Positions 17,801 through 25,536 of a DNA stretch of 64,000 nt are shown here, piece after piece. Both the position numbers and the translations under genes were made by a program. The notes under the pieces were generated by a model. The model was not told the DNA's origin. It did not search any database and saw nothing but the letters and a program-made list of their open reading frames with translations. The stretch is from contig NZ_JACNYL010000002.1 of assembly GCF_014692525.1 (NCBI RefSeq), positions 682,001-746,000 on the forward strand, written 5' to 3'. The DNA comes from Sphingobacterium chuzhouense. Its GTDB lineage: Bacteria; Bacteroidota; Bacteroidia; Sphingobacteriales; Sphingobacteriaceae. Within the stretch, counting starts at the first letter, position 1. Each line of letters opens with the position of its first letter.

Positions 17801-19850
17801 CCTTATGTTTATCGAACAGCTCAAATAATTTGTTCACTGCCTCAACGGTCTTTCTGGTATCGATAAGCTCTCCAAATAGAAACGCAGATTTATTTCCCGT
17901 TAAGCGTTTGAGTATATTTTTCTTCTTTCTTTTGAATTTTTCCTCGGGCAATTTGAAGTTCGTTAACTGATTGTAGTCTATCGCTCCGAATCCGTTCTCG
18001 AAGCCATACGCAGTGGTGTTATCAGAAAACTTATCCACAAATATCCGCTCGTTCTTCGTCAGCTGACGGGTTTTGTACGTTTCGATTTGCGTATGTACAA
18101 AATCGGACACACGTTCCGATTCATCCAACAGCACTAATATTTCTAAGGCTGCCAATCGCTGGTCGATATTTCCCGAGTGGATCAACCTTCCAACACTCTC
18201 CTTTACCCTTTCATCTGCCTGATCTGCTAAAAGCCCGATAGCTGTACTCCGGAGGTCCTTACCTTTCCGGCTAAGCACATTTTCCAACACATCGATATCT
18301 TCCGGGTATAAGGTGACGGATCGCAATACCGTCATCCCGGTAGCGGCAACACTCGCATTCCGATCCGTAAACGCTTGCCGTGCTACCTGTCTTTGCCAGG
18401 CATCCTTTTCCAGATCGAACGTCTTTGCACTCTTGTTATTACCCGTTCGGCTGGACCAACTGTACGTATAATGGTCCGGAAATACCTTCCGCATCAACTG
18501 CTCTCTGGAATTAGAGGGAATAGTGTGTAGCTCTTTAGACAATGCTATTACTTGCGCCGGAGTAGCATTTCTTATCAATATATCGAAGAAATATTCCGGT
18601 TTGATGACATAACTCTTCCATGAAAAACCACGTCCTTCAAATGTTTTGCCCGCTGATGGCAACAGTTGTACGATCGCGAATATTTTTTGAAACAGGCTTT
18701 CGCTCAGATCAAATGCAGGGAAATTCACGGTCATCCAATAATCTAATTCAATATCTTTACCTAGGTTTTTCTCTGCGTAAGGAATAAGATCGTGACGTGT
18801 TCTTTGGGTTTCGTAAACAAAGAATAGCGCAATAAGTTTCTTTATATGTTCTGCATTTTCATCAAAAACAAGCTGGAAAGCCAATAAATTTGCTGCATCT
18901 ACTTCCTCAATCCCTTTTGCCCATAATGCGATATACACCTCCATATTGTCCTGGCTTTTGAGGCCTTGTTCTATTTCACCAGGATTACTCAGATACTTGT
19001 CGGCCAATTCCAAAACCCGTCGAATGGTGCTAGCTTTGGGGGCATCCCAAGAAAACCCAAACCAGGTATCTACTGCTCTAACGACACTGCTGAACCGCAC
19101 CAAGTTATGTTCCAATATAACGTTGATAAATCGCTTTAACGCTTTCACCGAAGTGAAATCCAATGTTTCCAAAATGGTTTGTCTTAACCCCTCCTGCTGT
19201 TGGGCTGCCAACAGCAGCTTTTCGACCAACTCGTGGTTGACGCTATCTTCCGAGATAAGCAGCGCTTTAATCAACTCGCCCGAAACTCCTCCAATCTCAT
19301 GTTCGCCTAAAAAGATTTCCTCCAGCAACGGATAATATATAGTTTGATCTTTTGCCAAAACCGTAGCTAAAAACAGCGACAATCCACCGTGGCTGGAATA
19401 AACGGCGTATTGTATTTGATCCGTAATCGACATGGAATTGAATCCATTTCCACCACCGTAATATAGGTTGACCAGCTGTTGGATTTTAGTCGTGATATAA
19501 CCATTTTTAGGATCTATCCGGAACGGACGGCGGTAATAACCGTTTTGATAAGGCAACTGGTCCATCAATTGCCACATATCAGCGATATAAGGGGAAATAA
19601 CGGGTCCAAAAAGTGTCAAGGCAAGTTTCTTCCCTTCTTCACACTTCCAAGGATTGATCCCGGTATTTTCGCTAAGCTGCTTATAGAAGTCATCTAAGTT
19701 TATTTTTCCATCAGAATAATCACGAAATTGGTTACTTACGAGTAGACCCAATGTTTGGTACAGACCAATGAAACTGTTAAAATCTTGCTTCGTGCATACT
19801 ATCTTTTGATGCTTTTGGATATAAGATATCGCTTTTTCTTTAGGAATCAT
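14838..19850 (-). CDS. Giant DUF4132-domain protein
   Basis: A 1670-aa cytosolic protein with no signal peptide or membrane helix. The N-terminal two thirds are helical and repeat-like; a HEAT-type stretch is visible at about 510-590 (LRSTAIGLLADQADERVKES). A DUF4132-like domain lies at about 1270-1420 (WAMEGKATQQIMD, then KQYARTRQSLENAMLRRDEF and HPVVHAMLGKLVLI), followed by a beta-rich C-terminal domain ending at IVPVHSQHRGRMFLPFVDDD. Relatives include E. coli YehI and MolR; their biochemical role is not established. The architecture, a large alpha-solenoid with a conserved C-terminus, suggests a scaffold or sensor. It is followed by the 138-aa gene. Confidence 0.85.
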   Translation of the reverse strand: MIPKEKAISYIQKHQKIVCTKQDFNSFIGLYQTLGLLVSNQFRDYSDGKINLDDFYKQLSENTGINPWKCEEGKKLALTLFGPVISPYIADMWQLMDQLPYQNGYYRRPFRIDPKNGYITTKIQQLVNLYYGGGNGFNSMSITDQIQYAVYSSHGGLSLFLATVLAKDQTIYYPLLEEIFLGEHEIGGVSGELIKALLISEDSVNHELVEKLLLAAQQQEGLRQTILETLDFTSVKALKRFINVILEHNLVRFSSVVRAVDTWFGFSWDAPKASTIRRVLELADKYLSNPGEIEQGLKSQDNMEVYIALWAKGIEEVDAANLLAFQLVFDENAEHIKKLIALFFVYETQRTRHDLIPYAEKNLGKDIELDYWMTVNFPAFDLSESLFQKIFAIVQLLPSAGKTFEGRGFSWKSYVIKPEYFFDILIRNATPAQVIALSKELHTIPSNSREQLMRKVFPDHYTYSWSSRTGNNKSAKTFDLEKDAWQRQVARQAFTDRNASVAATGMTVLRSVTLYPEDIDVLENVLSRKGKDLRSTAIGLLADQADERVKESVGRLIHSGNIDQRLAALEILVLLDESERVSDFVHTQIETYKTRQLTKNERIFVDKFSDNTTAYGFENGFGAIDYNQLTNFKLPEEKFKRKKKNILKRLTGNKSAFLFGELIDTRKTVEAVNKLFELFDKHKDYEYQHEGYRSETATSILVNNLRPLRLLEREAKAEAHLDNLPLAEVWKQWYHDTGLNDFEIYSVIQYCYDHYYNHLDYEGLRDFKAQYLPDFKGINFGDEPYYYQSRTEKISRILTCLADVYADKKMWTSYKLDVLEDLIFHFPKELKNKPFKQSSYYYSNEVYWYSFVLNLAYSIYEPDSEFLDEEQQFRLWQLQYFVLANELSKNADIQHIKECIPHLPKVLAPEISTKFMTPYTELTLSLFNQGKLNKDDLLFLGLLDNDLFYFLDGGQNYHTKRFEHISIPRITEKLKNNLLQVELERGDLPTEASRYISNFATVEGVRFFFEVLQRMGKDKFDRGYSYGTNVSKKYTFSQILKLSTLSEEDTYDTFAETLRENKFDKKRLVEVSCYATQWAEWLGDYLKINKLQEAVWWFLAHTTDYMNAEKETIISRYSNVPKDDFQKGAIDIEWFQRVYGNLGKANWKLVHEAAKYLSDGMGYRRVKLYSSVLLGETKITETLKKIIEKRDKDYVMALGLIPISKANPEADLLKRYNLLQTFLQESKQFGAQRQESEKRAVEIGLDNLARNAGFDDSVRFSWAMEGKATQQIMDNASVEIGDTILELVMDEMGKADIVVNKNGKVLKTIPDKIKKDKRVEQLKEGKNYLRKQYARTRQSLENAMLRRDEFSVEELGKIMAHPVVHAMLGKLVLIDRHAGISGFWKDGQLLGVDGNLQSLHSEQRFVVAHPAHLYEAVQWDLYQRYIFDEQIQQPFKQVFRELYVLTADEREHSNRSERYQGHQIQPNKTVALLRGRGWTVNYDEGLQKVYHKEGYLATLFAMADWFSPSEVEAPSLEYVCFYSLKDGKVVPLTDIDPVIFSETMRDVDLVVSVAHVGEVDPEASHSSMQMRAALAKESARLFKLDNVEIKERHILVKGKLGSYSIHLGSGMVSKNGLQLSIIPVHSQHRGRMFLPFVDDDPKSAEIISKMRLLAQDDKIKDPTILVQINK

Positions 19851-19876
19851 ACGGTATTATCTAATGCTTACATTTT

Positions 19877-19884
19877 TATCTTTG
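19877..19884 (+). promoter_or_regulatory. -7 promoter box upstream of the 19961 gene
   Basis: TATCTTTG matches TAnnTTTG on the plus strand and would give a leader of about 70 nt. GGTGGAG lies 8-14 nt before the ATG at 19961 as a possible ribosome-binding site. Confidence 0.4.
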
Positions 19885-19960
19885 AATGAAGAATTACGCA
19901 GCAATATAGTAAAATCAAATTTAATCCTTACTTTTAGGCTCTTTTTAGGGTGGAGAAACA

Positions 19961-20695
19961 ATGAGTATAAGCAATAACAACAACAAACAGCGGGATAGTC
20001 TATTAGGAGACCTAGAAAAAACCATCGTTGTCAACCAATTGATGGGCACTGTGTTTTCCGAACGGGATGAGCAGTGGCGAGATCAGTTTTTGAGTCATAT
20101 TGATGAGGCAAACCTAAAGCTTGGTGAACCAGAAGTAGCCATTAGCAAAGACGGTTTTCCTTATATCCAACTCCAGACAGTAACCACCGGCGAGAGTTTT
20201 CAAGCTTTTGTTATCAACAACCAATTAGACACTATATTAGAACAAGGGTTTGGCATCGCTATCAATGCGCATTTGGATCGACCTGATTGGATTTTTTCCT
20301 ATGGTGATTTAGCAAATCTTAAATTAAACGGTTCTTTTTATACCGATAACAGTGTCTTTTCCAATCCAGAAGAATACCTAGGCATCAACAAAGATGAGGA
20401 AATTTTGGTAGGACAACCTTCTGAAGAGGTTTTCCCCAATTTTCTTAGAAGACAAATTCGCGAGTTTTTACAATATTCTGGGGTCAAGAATCCAAAAATC
20501 ATGTTAATAGCCCGTAATTATACGGATGAAGAACGTGCATCGCAGGATCTGGTATTCAATATCATGCCCACGCAATTTGCTTCGGAAAAGGATTTTAACA
20601 CCATCATGAATACCATCCAATGGTTTCTACCTAAGCACTACTCTTTTTTCGGCGTGGATGAACTGGCCATCGAAAACGGATTTCAACCCCTTTAA
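19961..20695 (+). CDS. Unknown 244-aa protein
   Basis: A soluble protein without signal peptide or membrane helix. I do not recognise a named domain. It has an alpha/beta pattern with FPYIQLQTVTTGESFQAFVI, the central GFGIAINAHLDRPDWIFSYGDL and a C-terminal WFLPKHYSFFGVDELAIENG. It is divergent from the DUF4132 gene and 20 bp ahead of the Nudix hydrolase gene, with which it is probably co-transcribed. Confidence 0.75.
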   Translation: MSISNNNNKQRDSLLGDLEKTIVVNQLMGTVFSERDEQWRDQFLSHIDEANLKLGEPEVAISKDGFPYIQLQTVTTGESFQAFVINNQLDTILEQGFGIAINAHLDRPDWIFSYGDLANLKLNGSFYTDNSVFSNPEEYLGINKDEEILVGQPSEEVFPNFLRRQIREFLQYSGVKNPKIMLIARNYTDEERASQDLVFNIMPTQFASEKDFNTIMNTIQWFLPKHYSFFGVDELAIENGFQPL

Positions 20696-20715
20696 CAAAA
20701 TCAAAATAAACTCAA

Positions 20716-21162
20716 ATGTATTTTAATGTACGCGTTTACGGTCTATTGATTACAGATACAAAGGAAATTCTTATTAGTGACGAAAAGACCCTCAACGTGT
20801 CTTTCACGAAGTTTCCGGGTGGCGGACTTGAATATGGCGAGGGATTGATCGATGCTCTAAAACGGGAGTTCATGGAAGAGTGTCAACTGGAAATCGATAT
20901 CGTCCGCCATATATACACAACAGATTTCTACGAAAAATCCAGTTTTAATGATAGTCAAATTATTTCTATCTATTATCAAGTACAGGCTAAAAGTCCAATC
21001 CTATTCGATATAAAAACAAGTCCTTTTGATTTCTCCAAAGAAAAACAACAAGAAAAAATGGAGGTGTTTCGGTTTATGCCGATTGATGGCCTACAAGAAG
21101 CGGATCTCACATTCAAAACAGACAAGATGGCATGGCATCAATTCAAAGAATTGATTTTGTAG
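20716..21162 (+). CDS. Nudix hydrolase
   Basis: A 148-aa enzyme of the Nudix superfamily, which cleaves nucleoside diphosphates linked to another group using Mg2+. The Nudix box is clear: GGLEYGEGLIDALKREFMEE around residues 37-56, with the metal-binding REFMEE; the glycine after the box is replaced by Gln (ECQLEI). The substrate cannot be read from sequence. Its stop codon lies inside the left arm of an inverted repeat. Confidence 0.88.
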   Translation: MYFNVRVYGLLITDTKEILISDEKTLNVSFTKFPGGGLEYGEGLIDALKREFMEECQLEIDIVRHIYTTDFYEKSSFNDSQIISIYYQVQAKSPILFDIKTSPFDFSKEKQQEKMEVFRFMPIDGLQEADLTFKTDKMAWHQFKELIL

Positions 21163-21218
21163 AGACGCAATTAACAGACCCCCTGACGAGTTCATAAAAG
21201 ATAATCGCGTCTCTCTAC
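21159..21218. repeat. GTAGAGACGC inverted repeat, copy 1
   Basis: The arm GTAGAGACGC (21159-21168) is repeated inverted as GCGTCTCTCTAC (21207-21218), with two extra bases and a 38-bp loop. The left arm includes the stop codon of the Nudix gene. The same arms occur at 37254-37282. Lying between convergent genes, it may also help stop transcription. Confidence 0.6.
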
Positions 21219-21219
21219 T

Positions 21220-21351
21220 TTATCTCAAAAAATACGCCAGTGCGATAACGACAACAATCCCCACAATAATAATAATCAGGTTCCGTTTACCATCATTATC
21301 CGATTCCGCACTTTTAAATTTATAGTCTCTTTTGAATTTATTCATATCCAT
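21220..21351 (-). CDS. 43-aa single-pass membrane peptide
   Basis: A short ORF (MDMNKFKRDYKFKSAESD at the start) with a basic N-terminus and one strongly hydrophobic C-terminal helix (LIIIIVGIVVVIALAYFL) ending in Arg: a typical small membrane protein with its tail in the cytoplasm. It is preceded by a near-perfect Shine-Dalgarno AAAGGAGG 6 nt before the ATG at 21349-21351, unusual in this window, which supports it being translated. It lies 57 bp downstream of rlmH on the same strand. Function unknown. Confidence 0.75.
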   Translation of the reverse strand: MDMNKFKRDYKFKSAESDNDGKRNLIIIIVGIVVVIALAYFLR

Positions 21352-21408
21352 AATTGCCTCCTTTTTCTATGGTGATGATAATAACTGTAAATTTACATAA
21401 AAAATTAT

Positions 21409-21882
21409 TTATTCGTGGTGATAGGGTTCGCCTCTTAAGATAGTAAATGCTCTATAAAGCTGTTCTACAAAAAATAAACGGACCATCTGATGGGAGAATG
21501 TCATTTTGGACAAAGATAACTGTTGATTGGCTCGCTTATACACTTCATCCGAGAAACCATACGGCCCACCGATAATAAACACGATATGCTGAACAGAGCC
21601 AACCATTTTCTGTTCCAGAAAATTCGCAAACTCGATAGAACGAAATGCTTTTCCACGTTCATCTAACAATACCACAAAATCCCCATTATTCAATTGCTTT
21701 AAGATAAGCTCGCCTTCTTTAGTCTTTTGTTGGTCCTGCGTTAGGTGTTTGGCATTTTTAATATCGGGAATAACAGAAACATCAAAATGTACGTAATGCT
21801 TTAGCCGTTTTACGTAGTCTTCTATTCCCGTTTTGACAAAACTCTCATCTGTTTTCCCTATGCACAATAATGCTACTTTCAT
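21409..21882 (-). CDS. rlmH: 23S rRNA (pseudouridine1915-N3)-methyltransferase RlmH
   Basis: A 157-aa SPOUT-class methyltransferase that uses SAM to methylate pseudouridine 1915 of 23S rRNA in 70S ribosomes. Landmarks are the N-terminal MKVALLCIGKT, LLDERGKAFRSIEFA, the SAM-binding knot IVFIIGGPYGF and the C-terminal LSLSKMTFSHQMVRLFFVEQ followed by LYRAF and EPYHHE. Length is normal. Upstream is a leader of about 105 nt with a strong terminator-like hairpin, so expression may depend on read-through. Confidence 0.97.
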   Translation of the reverse strand: MKVALLCIGKTDESFVKTGIEDYVKRLKHYVHFDVSVIPDIKNAKHLTQDQQKTKEGELILKQLNNGDFVVLLDERGKAFRSIEFANFLEQKMVGSVQHIVFIIGGPYGFSDEVYKRANQQLSLSKMTFSHQMVRLFFVEQLYRAFTILRGEPYHHE

Positions 21883-21907
21883 TGAAATTACCTATAAATT
21901 GTAGTAC

Positions 21908-21992
21908 TAAAAAAGCCTGGGAGTAATCTGGCGATTTCCCAGGCTTTAAAAATATGACCTCTTGTTAGAGGTAATCAACCTAAACCTATGAC
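21908..21992 (-). ncRNA. Candidate small RNA or attenuator leader upstream of rlmH
   Basis: On the minus strand, a -7 box TACCTTTG (21992-21999) is followed by a 5-bp hairpin (ACCTC/GAGGT) and then a long hairpin at 21912-21947 (arms AAAGCCTGGGA and TCCCAGGCTTT around an inner AATC/GATT stem), followed by six T residues. That is a complete promoter-to-terminator unit of about 85 nt ending 26 bp before the rlmH ATG, with no second promoter seen in between. It could be a free small RNA or a transcription attenuator for rlmH. Confidence 0.55.
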
Positions 21993-22025
21993 AAAGGTAT
22001 AAAAAAAAGAAAATATAAAAAAAGT

Positions 22026-22033
22026 TATATTTG
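22026..22033 (+). promoter_or_regulatory. -7 promoter box of ribE
   Basis: TATATTTG matches TAnnTTTG on the plus strand and lies 16 bp before the ribE ATG, giving a leader of about 10 nt. That leaves no room for an FMN riboswitch. Confidence 0.6.
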
Positions 22034-22049
22034 CAAAAAGACGAAGATT

Positions 22050-22643
22050 ATGTTTACCGGCATTATTGAAACTGTGGGAACAGTTACCAAGATCGAAAAA
22101 GAATTAGGGAATTTGCACTTTTTTGTGCAATCCCATATTTCTAATGAACTGAAGATTGACCAAAGCGTGTCTCATAATGGTGTATGCTTAACGGTTGTAG
22201 GAATCGAAGAGGACGTTCACAAAGTAACAGCGATACAGGAAACATTGCTGAAATCAAATTTAAGTGCGTTAAAAATTGGTGATTTGGTTAATCTAGAGCG
22301 TTGTACGCCCGCTAATGGTCGATTCGACGGTCACATTGTGCAGGGGCATGTAGATCAAACAGCACGATGTATTGCGAAGGAAGAACAACACGGGAGCTGG
22401 CTTTTCACCTTTACCTATGAACCTCAAGAACAAAACATCACGGTGGAAAAAGGCTCTATTACGGTAAACGGAATTAGTCTGACGGTGGTCAATTCATTAA
22501 TCAATCAATTTTCTGTAGCTATTATTCCATACACTATTGAACATACCAACCTGCAACAGGTTAACGTGGGTGACACCGTTAATCTGGAGTTTGATATTAT
22601 AGGAAAGTACGTCTCCAAGATGATGGCTATGCGTCGTTCGTAA
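22050..22643 (+). CDS. ribE: Riboflavin synthase, alpha chain
   Basis: A 197-aa cytosolic enzyme that dismutates two 6,7-dimethyl-8-ribityllumazine molecules to riboflavin. Two lumazine-binding beta-barrel repeats are visible: MFTGIIETVGTV... with SVSHNGVCLTVV and, in the second half, HIVQGHVD with KGSITVNGISLTVV. Length is normal. It stands alone: no other rib gene is in the window. Confidence 0.97.
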   Translation: MFTGIIETVGTVTKIEKELGNLHFFVQSHISNELKIDQSVSHNGVCLTVVGIEEDVHKVTAIQETLLKSNLSALKIGDLVNLERCTPANGRFDGHIVQGHVDQTARCIAKEEQHGSWLFTFTYEPQEQNITVEKGSITVNGISLTVVNSLINQFSVAIIPYTIEHTNLQQVNVGDTVNLEFDIIGKYVSKMMAMRRS

Positions 22644-22662
22644 TTAGTTACGAATTATAGTT

Positions 22663-24453
22663 TCACTCCAAATAATGCCCTTGTCGAACTAATAAAGCTC
22701 GATATTTATTGAATACGCTGGATTTCGAAATAAATCCCAGATATCGGTCATTTTCGTCAAGAACAGGCAGTATCCATACATCGTCTTTGTTCATTTTTGT
22801 CATCACAATTTCCATGTTCTCTTTGTCCCGTACTACATCGTTTGGTTTTTGAGCTAATTGTCCGAAAGCTTTATCTGCCCCTTCCTCTTCACCTAATAAA
22901 ATGGAAAAAAGGCGTTCGCTGTAAATTGTCCCCAACAATTTACCATCGTCATCTACAATCGGGAATATATTACGTTTTGAATGTATAATATCTGATTTCC
23001 GATCGAGCGGTGTTTCATTCGGCCGCAATATGATAAAATTTGTTTCCAAGACATAGCGGAGTTTCATCATGCTCAACACAGTTCGATCTTTATCTTCATA
23101 AGAAAGCAGGTCGCCGGAATCCGCCAAGACTTTCGTATAAATGGAATGTTTGAGTATCGAACGATTGATAAGATAGGATATAGATGTAACTAACATCAAT
23201 GGCACCATGAGTGTATACCCGCCCGTAATTTCCGCAATTAGAAACAAACCTGTTAGCGGGGCGTGCATAATACCCGCTAACGCACCTGCCATACCTGCCA
23301 CCACAAAATTGGGCACATTGAGCATCACAACACCGGTCTGATTGATGCCGTAAGCGAAGGCAAAACCAAGAAGCCCCCCCATCACCAAACTCGGGCCAAA
23401 CACTCCCCCGTTTCCGCCGCCGTTTAGGGTAAAAAGCGATGCCAAAGATTTTGCAAATAATGTCAAAACGGTATAGCATACAATAACACCCGCCATATGC
23501 CTGTAATCGGCAAAGAGACTATTCTTCACGATAGCATCAAACTGTCCATCCAGCATTTGTTGAATGGTAAGGTACCCTTCACCATATAACGCCGGAAAGA
23601 TGAAAATCATCAGTCCAAGCGATATGCCACTAAACCATACTTTATGGTAGGGATTACGGATTTTAGAGAACCAGGATTTTACCGTTGTGCTTATTTTTGC
23701 AAAATAAACCGTATACAATCCTACAATGACAGCCAGTAATATATAGAAGATAAGTGCACCTACCTCCCATTCGGTACTGGCCGTATGAAAAAGAGGTTCA
23801 CTATATAACAATCGCGAAACAACGGAAGCTAACGCAGCGGAAATCAACAAAGGAATAAATGCGGGTATGGAAAACTCGGGCAACAAAATTTCAATGGCAA
23901 AAATCATCCCGGCAATAGGGCTATTAAATGCGCCCGCAATTCCAGCTGCTGCACCGCAGGCTAATAGCATGGTAATTTCTTTATATTGTAAGCCGAAGAA
24001 ACGCCCTGTATTGGAACCGATGGCCGAGCCGCTATACGCAATAGGAGCTTCTAATCCGCATGAACCACCGAATCCAACGGTGATGGCACTCGTTACGATT
24101 TGCGAATAAACATTATGTGGTTCTATACGGCTGGATTTCCTCGATATGGCGTAAATAATAGGTGTGATGCCATGTTCAAATTTTTTCTTTTTGAGGAACT
24201 TGCGTACATATAATACACTTAACAAAATACCAAGTAAGGGCAGGACCAAATAAAAAGAATATTTATAATGCCATTCAATGTCATTCTGCAATGTGGCGGC
24301 AATAAAATGTGTCAGACCTTTTAATAGGGCAGCCGCCAATCCCCCAATAATCCCGACGAGAAAAGCCAGTATAATCAGAAAATTCCGGTTTGAAATCTTC
24401 TGCATCCGCCACCGGTTCAATTCGTCTAATTTTTTTCTAATATTTATGCTCAT
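22663..24453 (-). CDS. CLC-type chloride channel/transporter with CBS pair
   Basis: A 596-aa membrane protein of the CLC family with about 16 helices and a cytosolic CBS-domain pair (about 460-590). The gating-glutamate motif appears as GLEAPI and the pore motif as GGVFGPSL; the segment equivalent to E. coli E202-E203 reads FAIEIL, so the internal proton glutamate (E203) is Ile, and I cannot tell antiporter from channel. The ORF extends to an ATG at 24480, but AAAGGAGG 10 nt before the ATG at 24451-24453 makes that the better start, 16 bp after the oxyR stop. Confidence 0.92.
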   Translation of the reverse strand: MSINIRKKLDELNRWRMQKISNRNFLIILAFLVGIIGGLAAALLKGLTHFIAATLQNDIEWHYKYSFYLVLPLLGILLSVLYVRKFLKKKKFEHGITPIIYAISRKSSRIEPHNVYSQIVTSAITVGFGGSCGLEAPIAYSGSAIGSNTGRFFGLQYKEITMLLACGAAAGIAGAFNSPIAGMIFAIEILLPEFSIPAFIPLLISAALASVVSRLLYSEPLFHTASTEWEVGALIFYILLAVIVGLYTVYFAKISTTVKSWFSKIRNPYHKVWFSGISLGLMIFIFPALYGEGYLTIQQMLDGQFDAIVKNSLFADYRHMAGVIVCYTVLTLFAKSLASLFTLNGGGNGGVFGPSLVMGGLLGFAFAYGINQTGVVMLNVPNFVVAGMAGALAGIMHAPLTGLFLIAEITGGYTLMVPLMLVTSISYLINRSILKHSIYTKVLADSGDLLSYEDKDRTVLSMMKLRYVLETNFIILRPNETPLDRKSDIIHSKRNIFPIVDDDGKLLGTIYSERLFSILLGEEEGADKAFGQLAQKPNDVVRDKENMEIVMTKMNKDDVWILPVLDENDRYLGFISKSSVFNKYRALLVRQGHYLE

Positions 24454-24469
24454 ATTGACATGGCCTCCT

Positions 24470-25411
24470 TTAGAGGTCAAACCCCATTACTTCCCTTTTC
24501 TTTTTTGTTTTGAAACGCTCAGGTACAATATCTAAAATTTCATTTTTCAATGCATTCACCGCCTGCTTCTTCACAAAGTTGGATGTCGTTACCAAGCTGA
24601 TTTCTCGTACGGGTTCTGGCATTTTGAAATACCTTACGTGATTAAGCTGGTCTTCATCATATCCCAAAATACTCATTTCGGGCAATATAGTAATTCCTCC
24701 ATTGATATCCACCATCCGCTTCAATGTCTCCACACTACCCGTATTATATTCAAACGTTCCGTCAGCTGCTTGATTATGCTTATAATGACAAATATTCAAC
24801 ACTTGCCCTCGCATACAATGCCCCTCATTAAGAAGCCATAACTTTTCATTGGAAATTTCGTCTGCTGTCACTATCTTTTTTTCATATAGTGGACTCTTTT
24901 CTGAGACATACGCGACGAAGGTTTCGTAATACAACTGTGTTTCCTCGATACCTGCCTCTTGTAAAGGCGTGGAAAGAATACCACAATCTAAACGCCCCAT
25001 CTTAAGTTCCTGAATGATCTTTTCTGTGGTATATTCCCATATCTGCAATTGCAATTGCGGATATTTTTGTAATATCCTAGTCAGCACATCGGGAAGCAAA
25101 TAAGGTGCTATGGTTGGAATAACACCTAGTTTTAATTCACCAGAAATTACCCCTCTCTCCTCTTGCAATAGTTCTCCTATTTTTTTGCTCTCGTTCAACA
25201 CAACACGTGCCTGTCGGATGATCTTTTCGCCTATTTCGGTCGGTACGACAGGCTGCCGGCTACGGTCAAATATTTTCGCTCCCAACGATTCTTCCAATTT
25301 CTGAATCTGCATACTCAACGTAGGCTGTGTTACATAGCAGTGCTCTGCCGCAGCAACAAAACTACGGTATGTATCCACAGCTATAATATATTCCAATTGC
25401 ACCAGTGTCAT
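24470..25411 (-). CDS. oxyR: LysR-family peroxide regulator OxyR
   Basis: A 313-aa transcription factor: N-terminal winged HTH (LVQLEYIIAVDTYRSFVAAA and TQPTLSMQIQKLEE) and a substrate-binding-type sensor domain. The redox motif GHCMRGQVLNIC puts cysteines at 199 and 208 from the chosen start, the same numbers as the disulfide-forming pair of E. coli OxyR, so it should sense H2O2. The longer reading from the ATG at 25441 contains a -7 promoter box in codons 2-4, so the ATG at 25409-25411 is used. It precedes the CLC gene in one transcript. Confidence 0.95.
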   Translation of the reverse strand: MTLVQLEYIIAVDTYRSFVAAAEHCYVTQPTLSMQIQKLEESLGAKIFDRSRQPVVPTEIGEKIIRQARVVLNESKKIGELLQEERGVISGELKLGVIPTIAPYLLPDVLTRILQKYPQLQLQIWEYTTEKIIQELKMGRLDCGILSTPLQEAGIEETQLYYETFVAYVSEKSPLYEKKIVTADEISNEKLWLLNEGHCMRGQVLNICHYKHNQAADGTFEYNTGSVETLKRMVDINGGITILPEMSILGYDEDQLNHVRYFKMPEPVREISLVTTSNFVKKQAVNALKNEILDIVPERFKTKKKREVMGFDL

Positions 25412-25430
25412 CCTATCAATTTTAGCTATG

Positions 25431-25438
25431 CAAAGGTA
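25431..25438 (-). promoter_or_regulatory. -7 promoter box of oxyR
   Basis: TACCTTTG on the minus strand, about 20 bp before the chosen oxyR start. It falls inside the longer ORF reading and so fixes the start downstream. Confidence 0.6.
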
Positions 25439-25503
25439 CATTTTATTTGAGAAGATGTGAATTTGTTACAACTTCACAAATTTACGATTCACCAATTAAT
25501 GCT

Positions 25504-25511
25504 TAACTTTG
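25504..25511 (+). promoter_or_regulatory. -7 promoter box of the S46 peptidase gene
   Basis: TAACTTTG matches TAnnTTTG on the plus strand, 25 bp before the ATG at 25537. Confidence 0.55.
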
Positions 25512-25536
25512 GGGAGAAGCTAAAATTTGGAAGTTT

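Noticed and set aside
22034-22049. FMN riboswitch upstream of ribE
   Set aside because: The -7 box sits 16 bp before the start codon, leaving too little leader for an aptamer.
24454-24480. N-terminal extension of the CLC gene overlapping oxyR
   Set aside because: The strong AAAGGAGG site fits the ATG at 24453, not the one at 24480.
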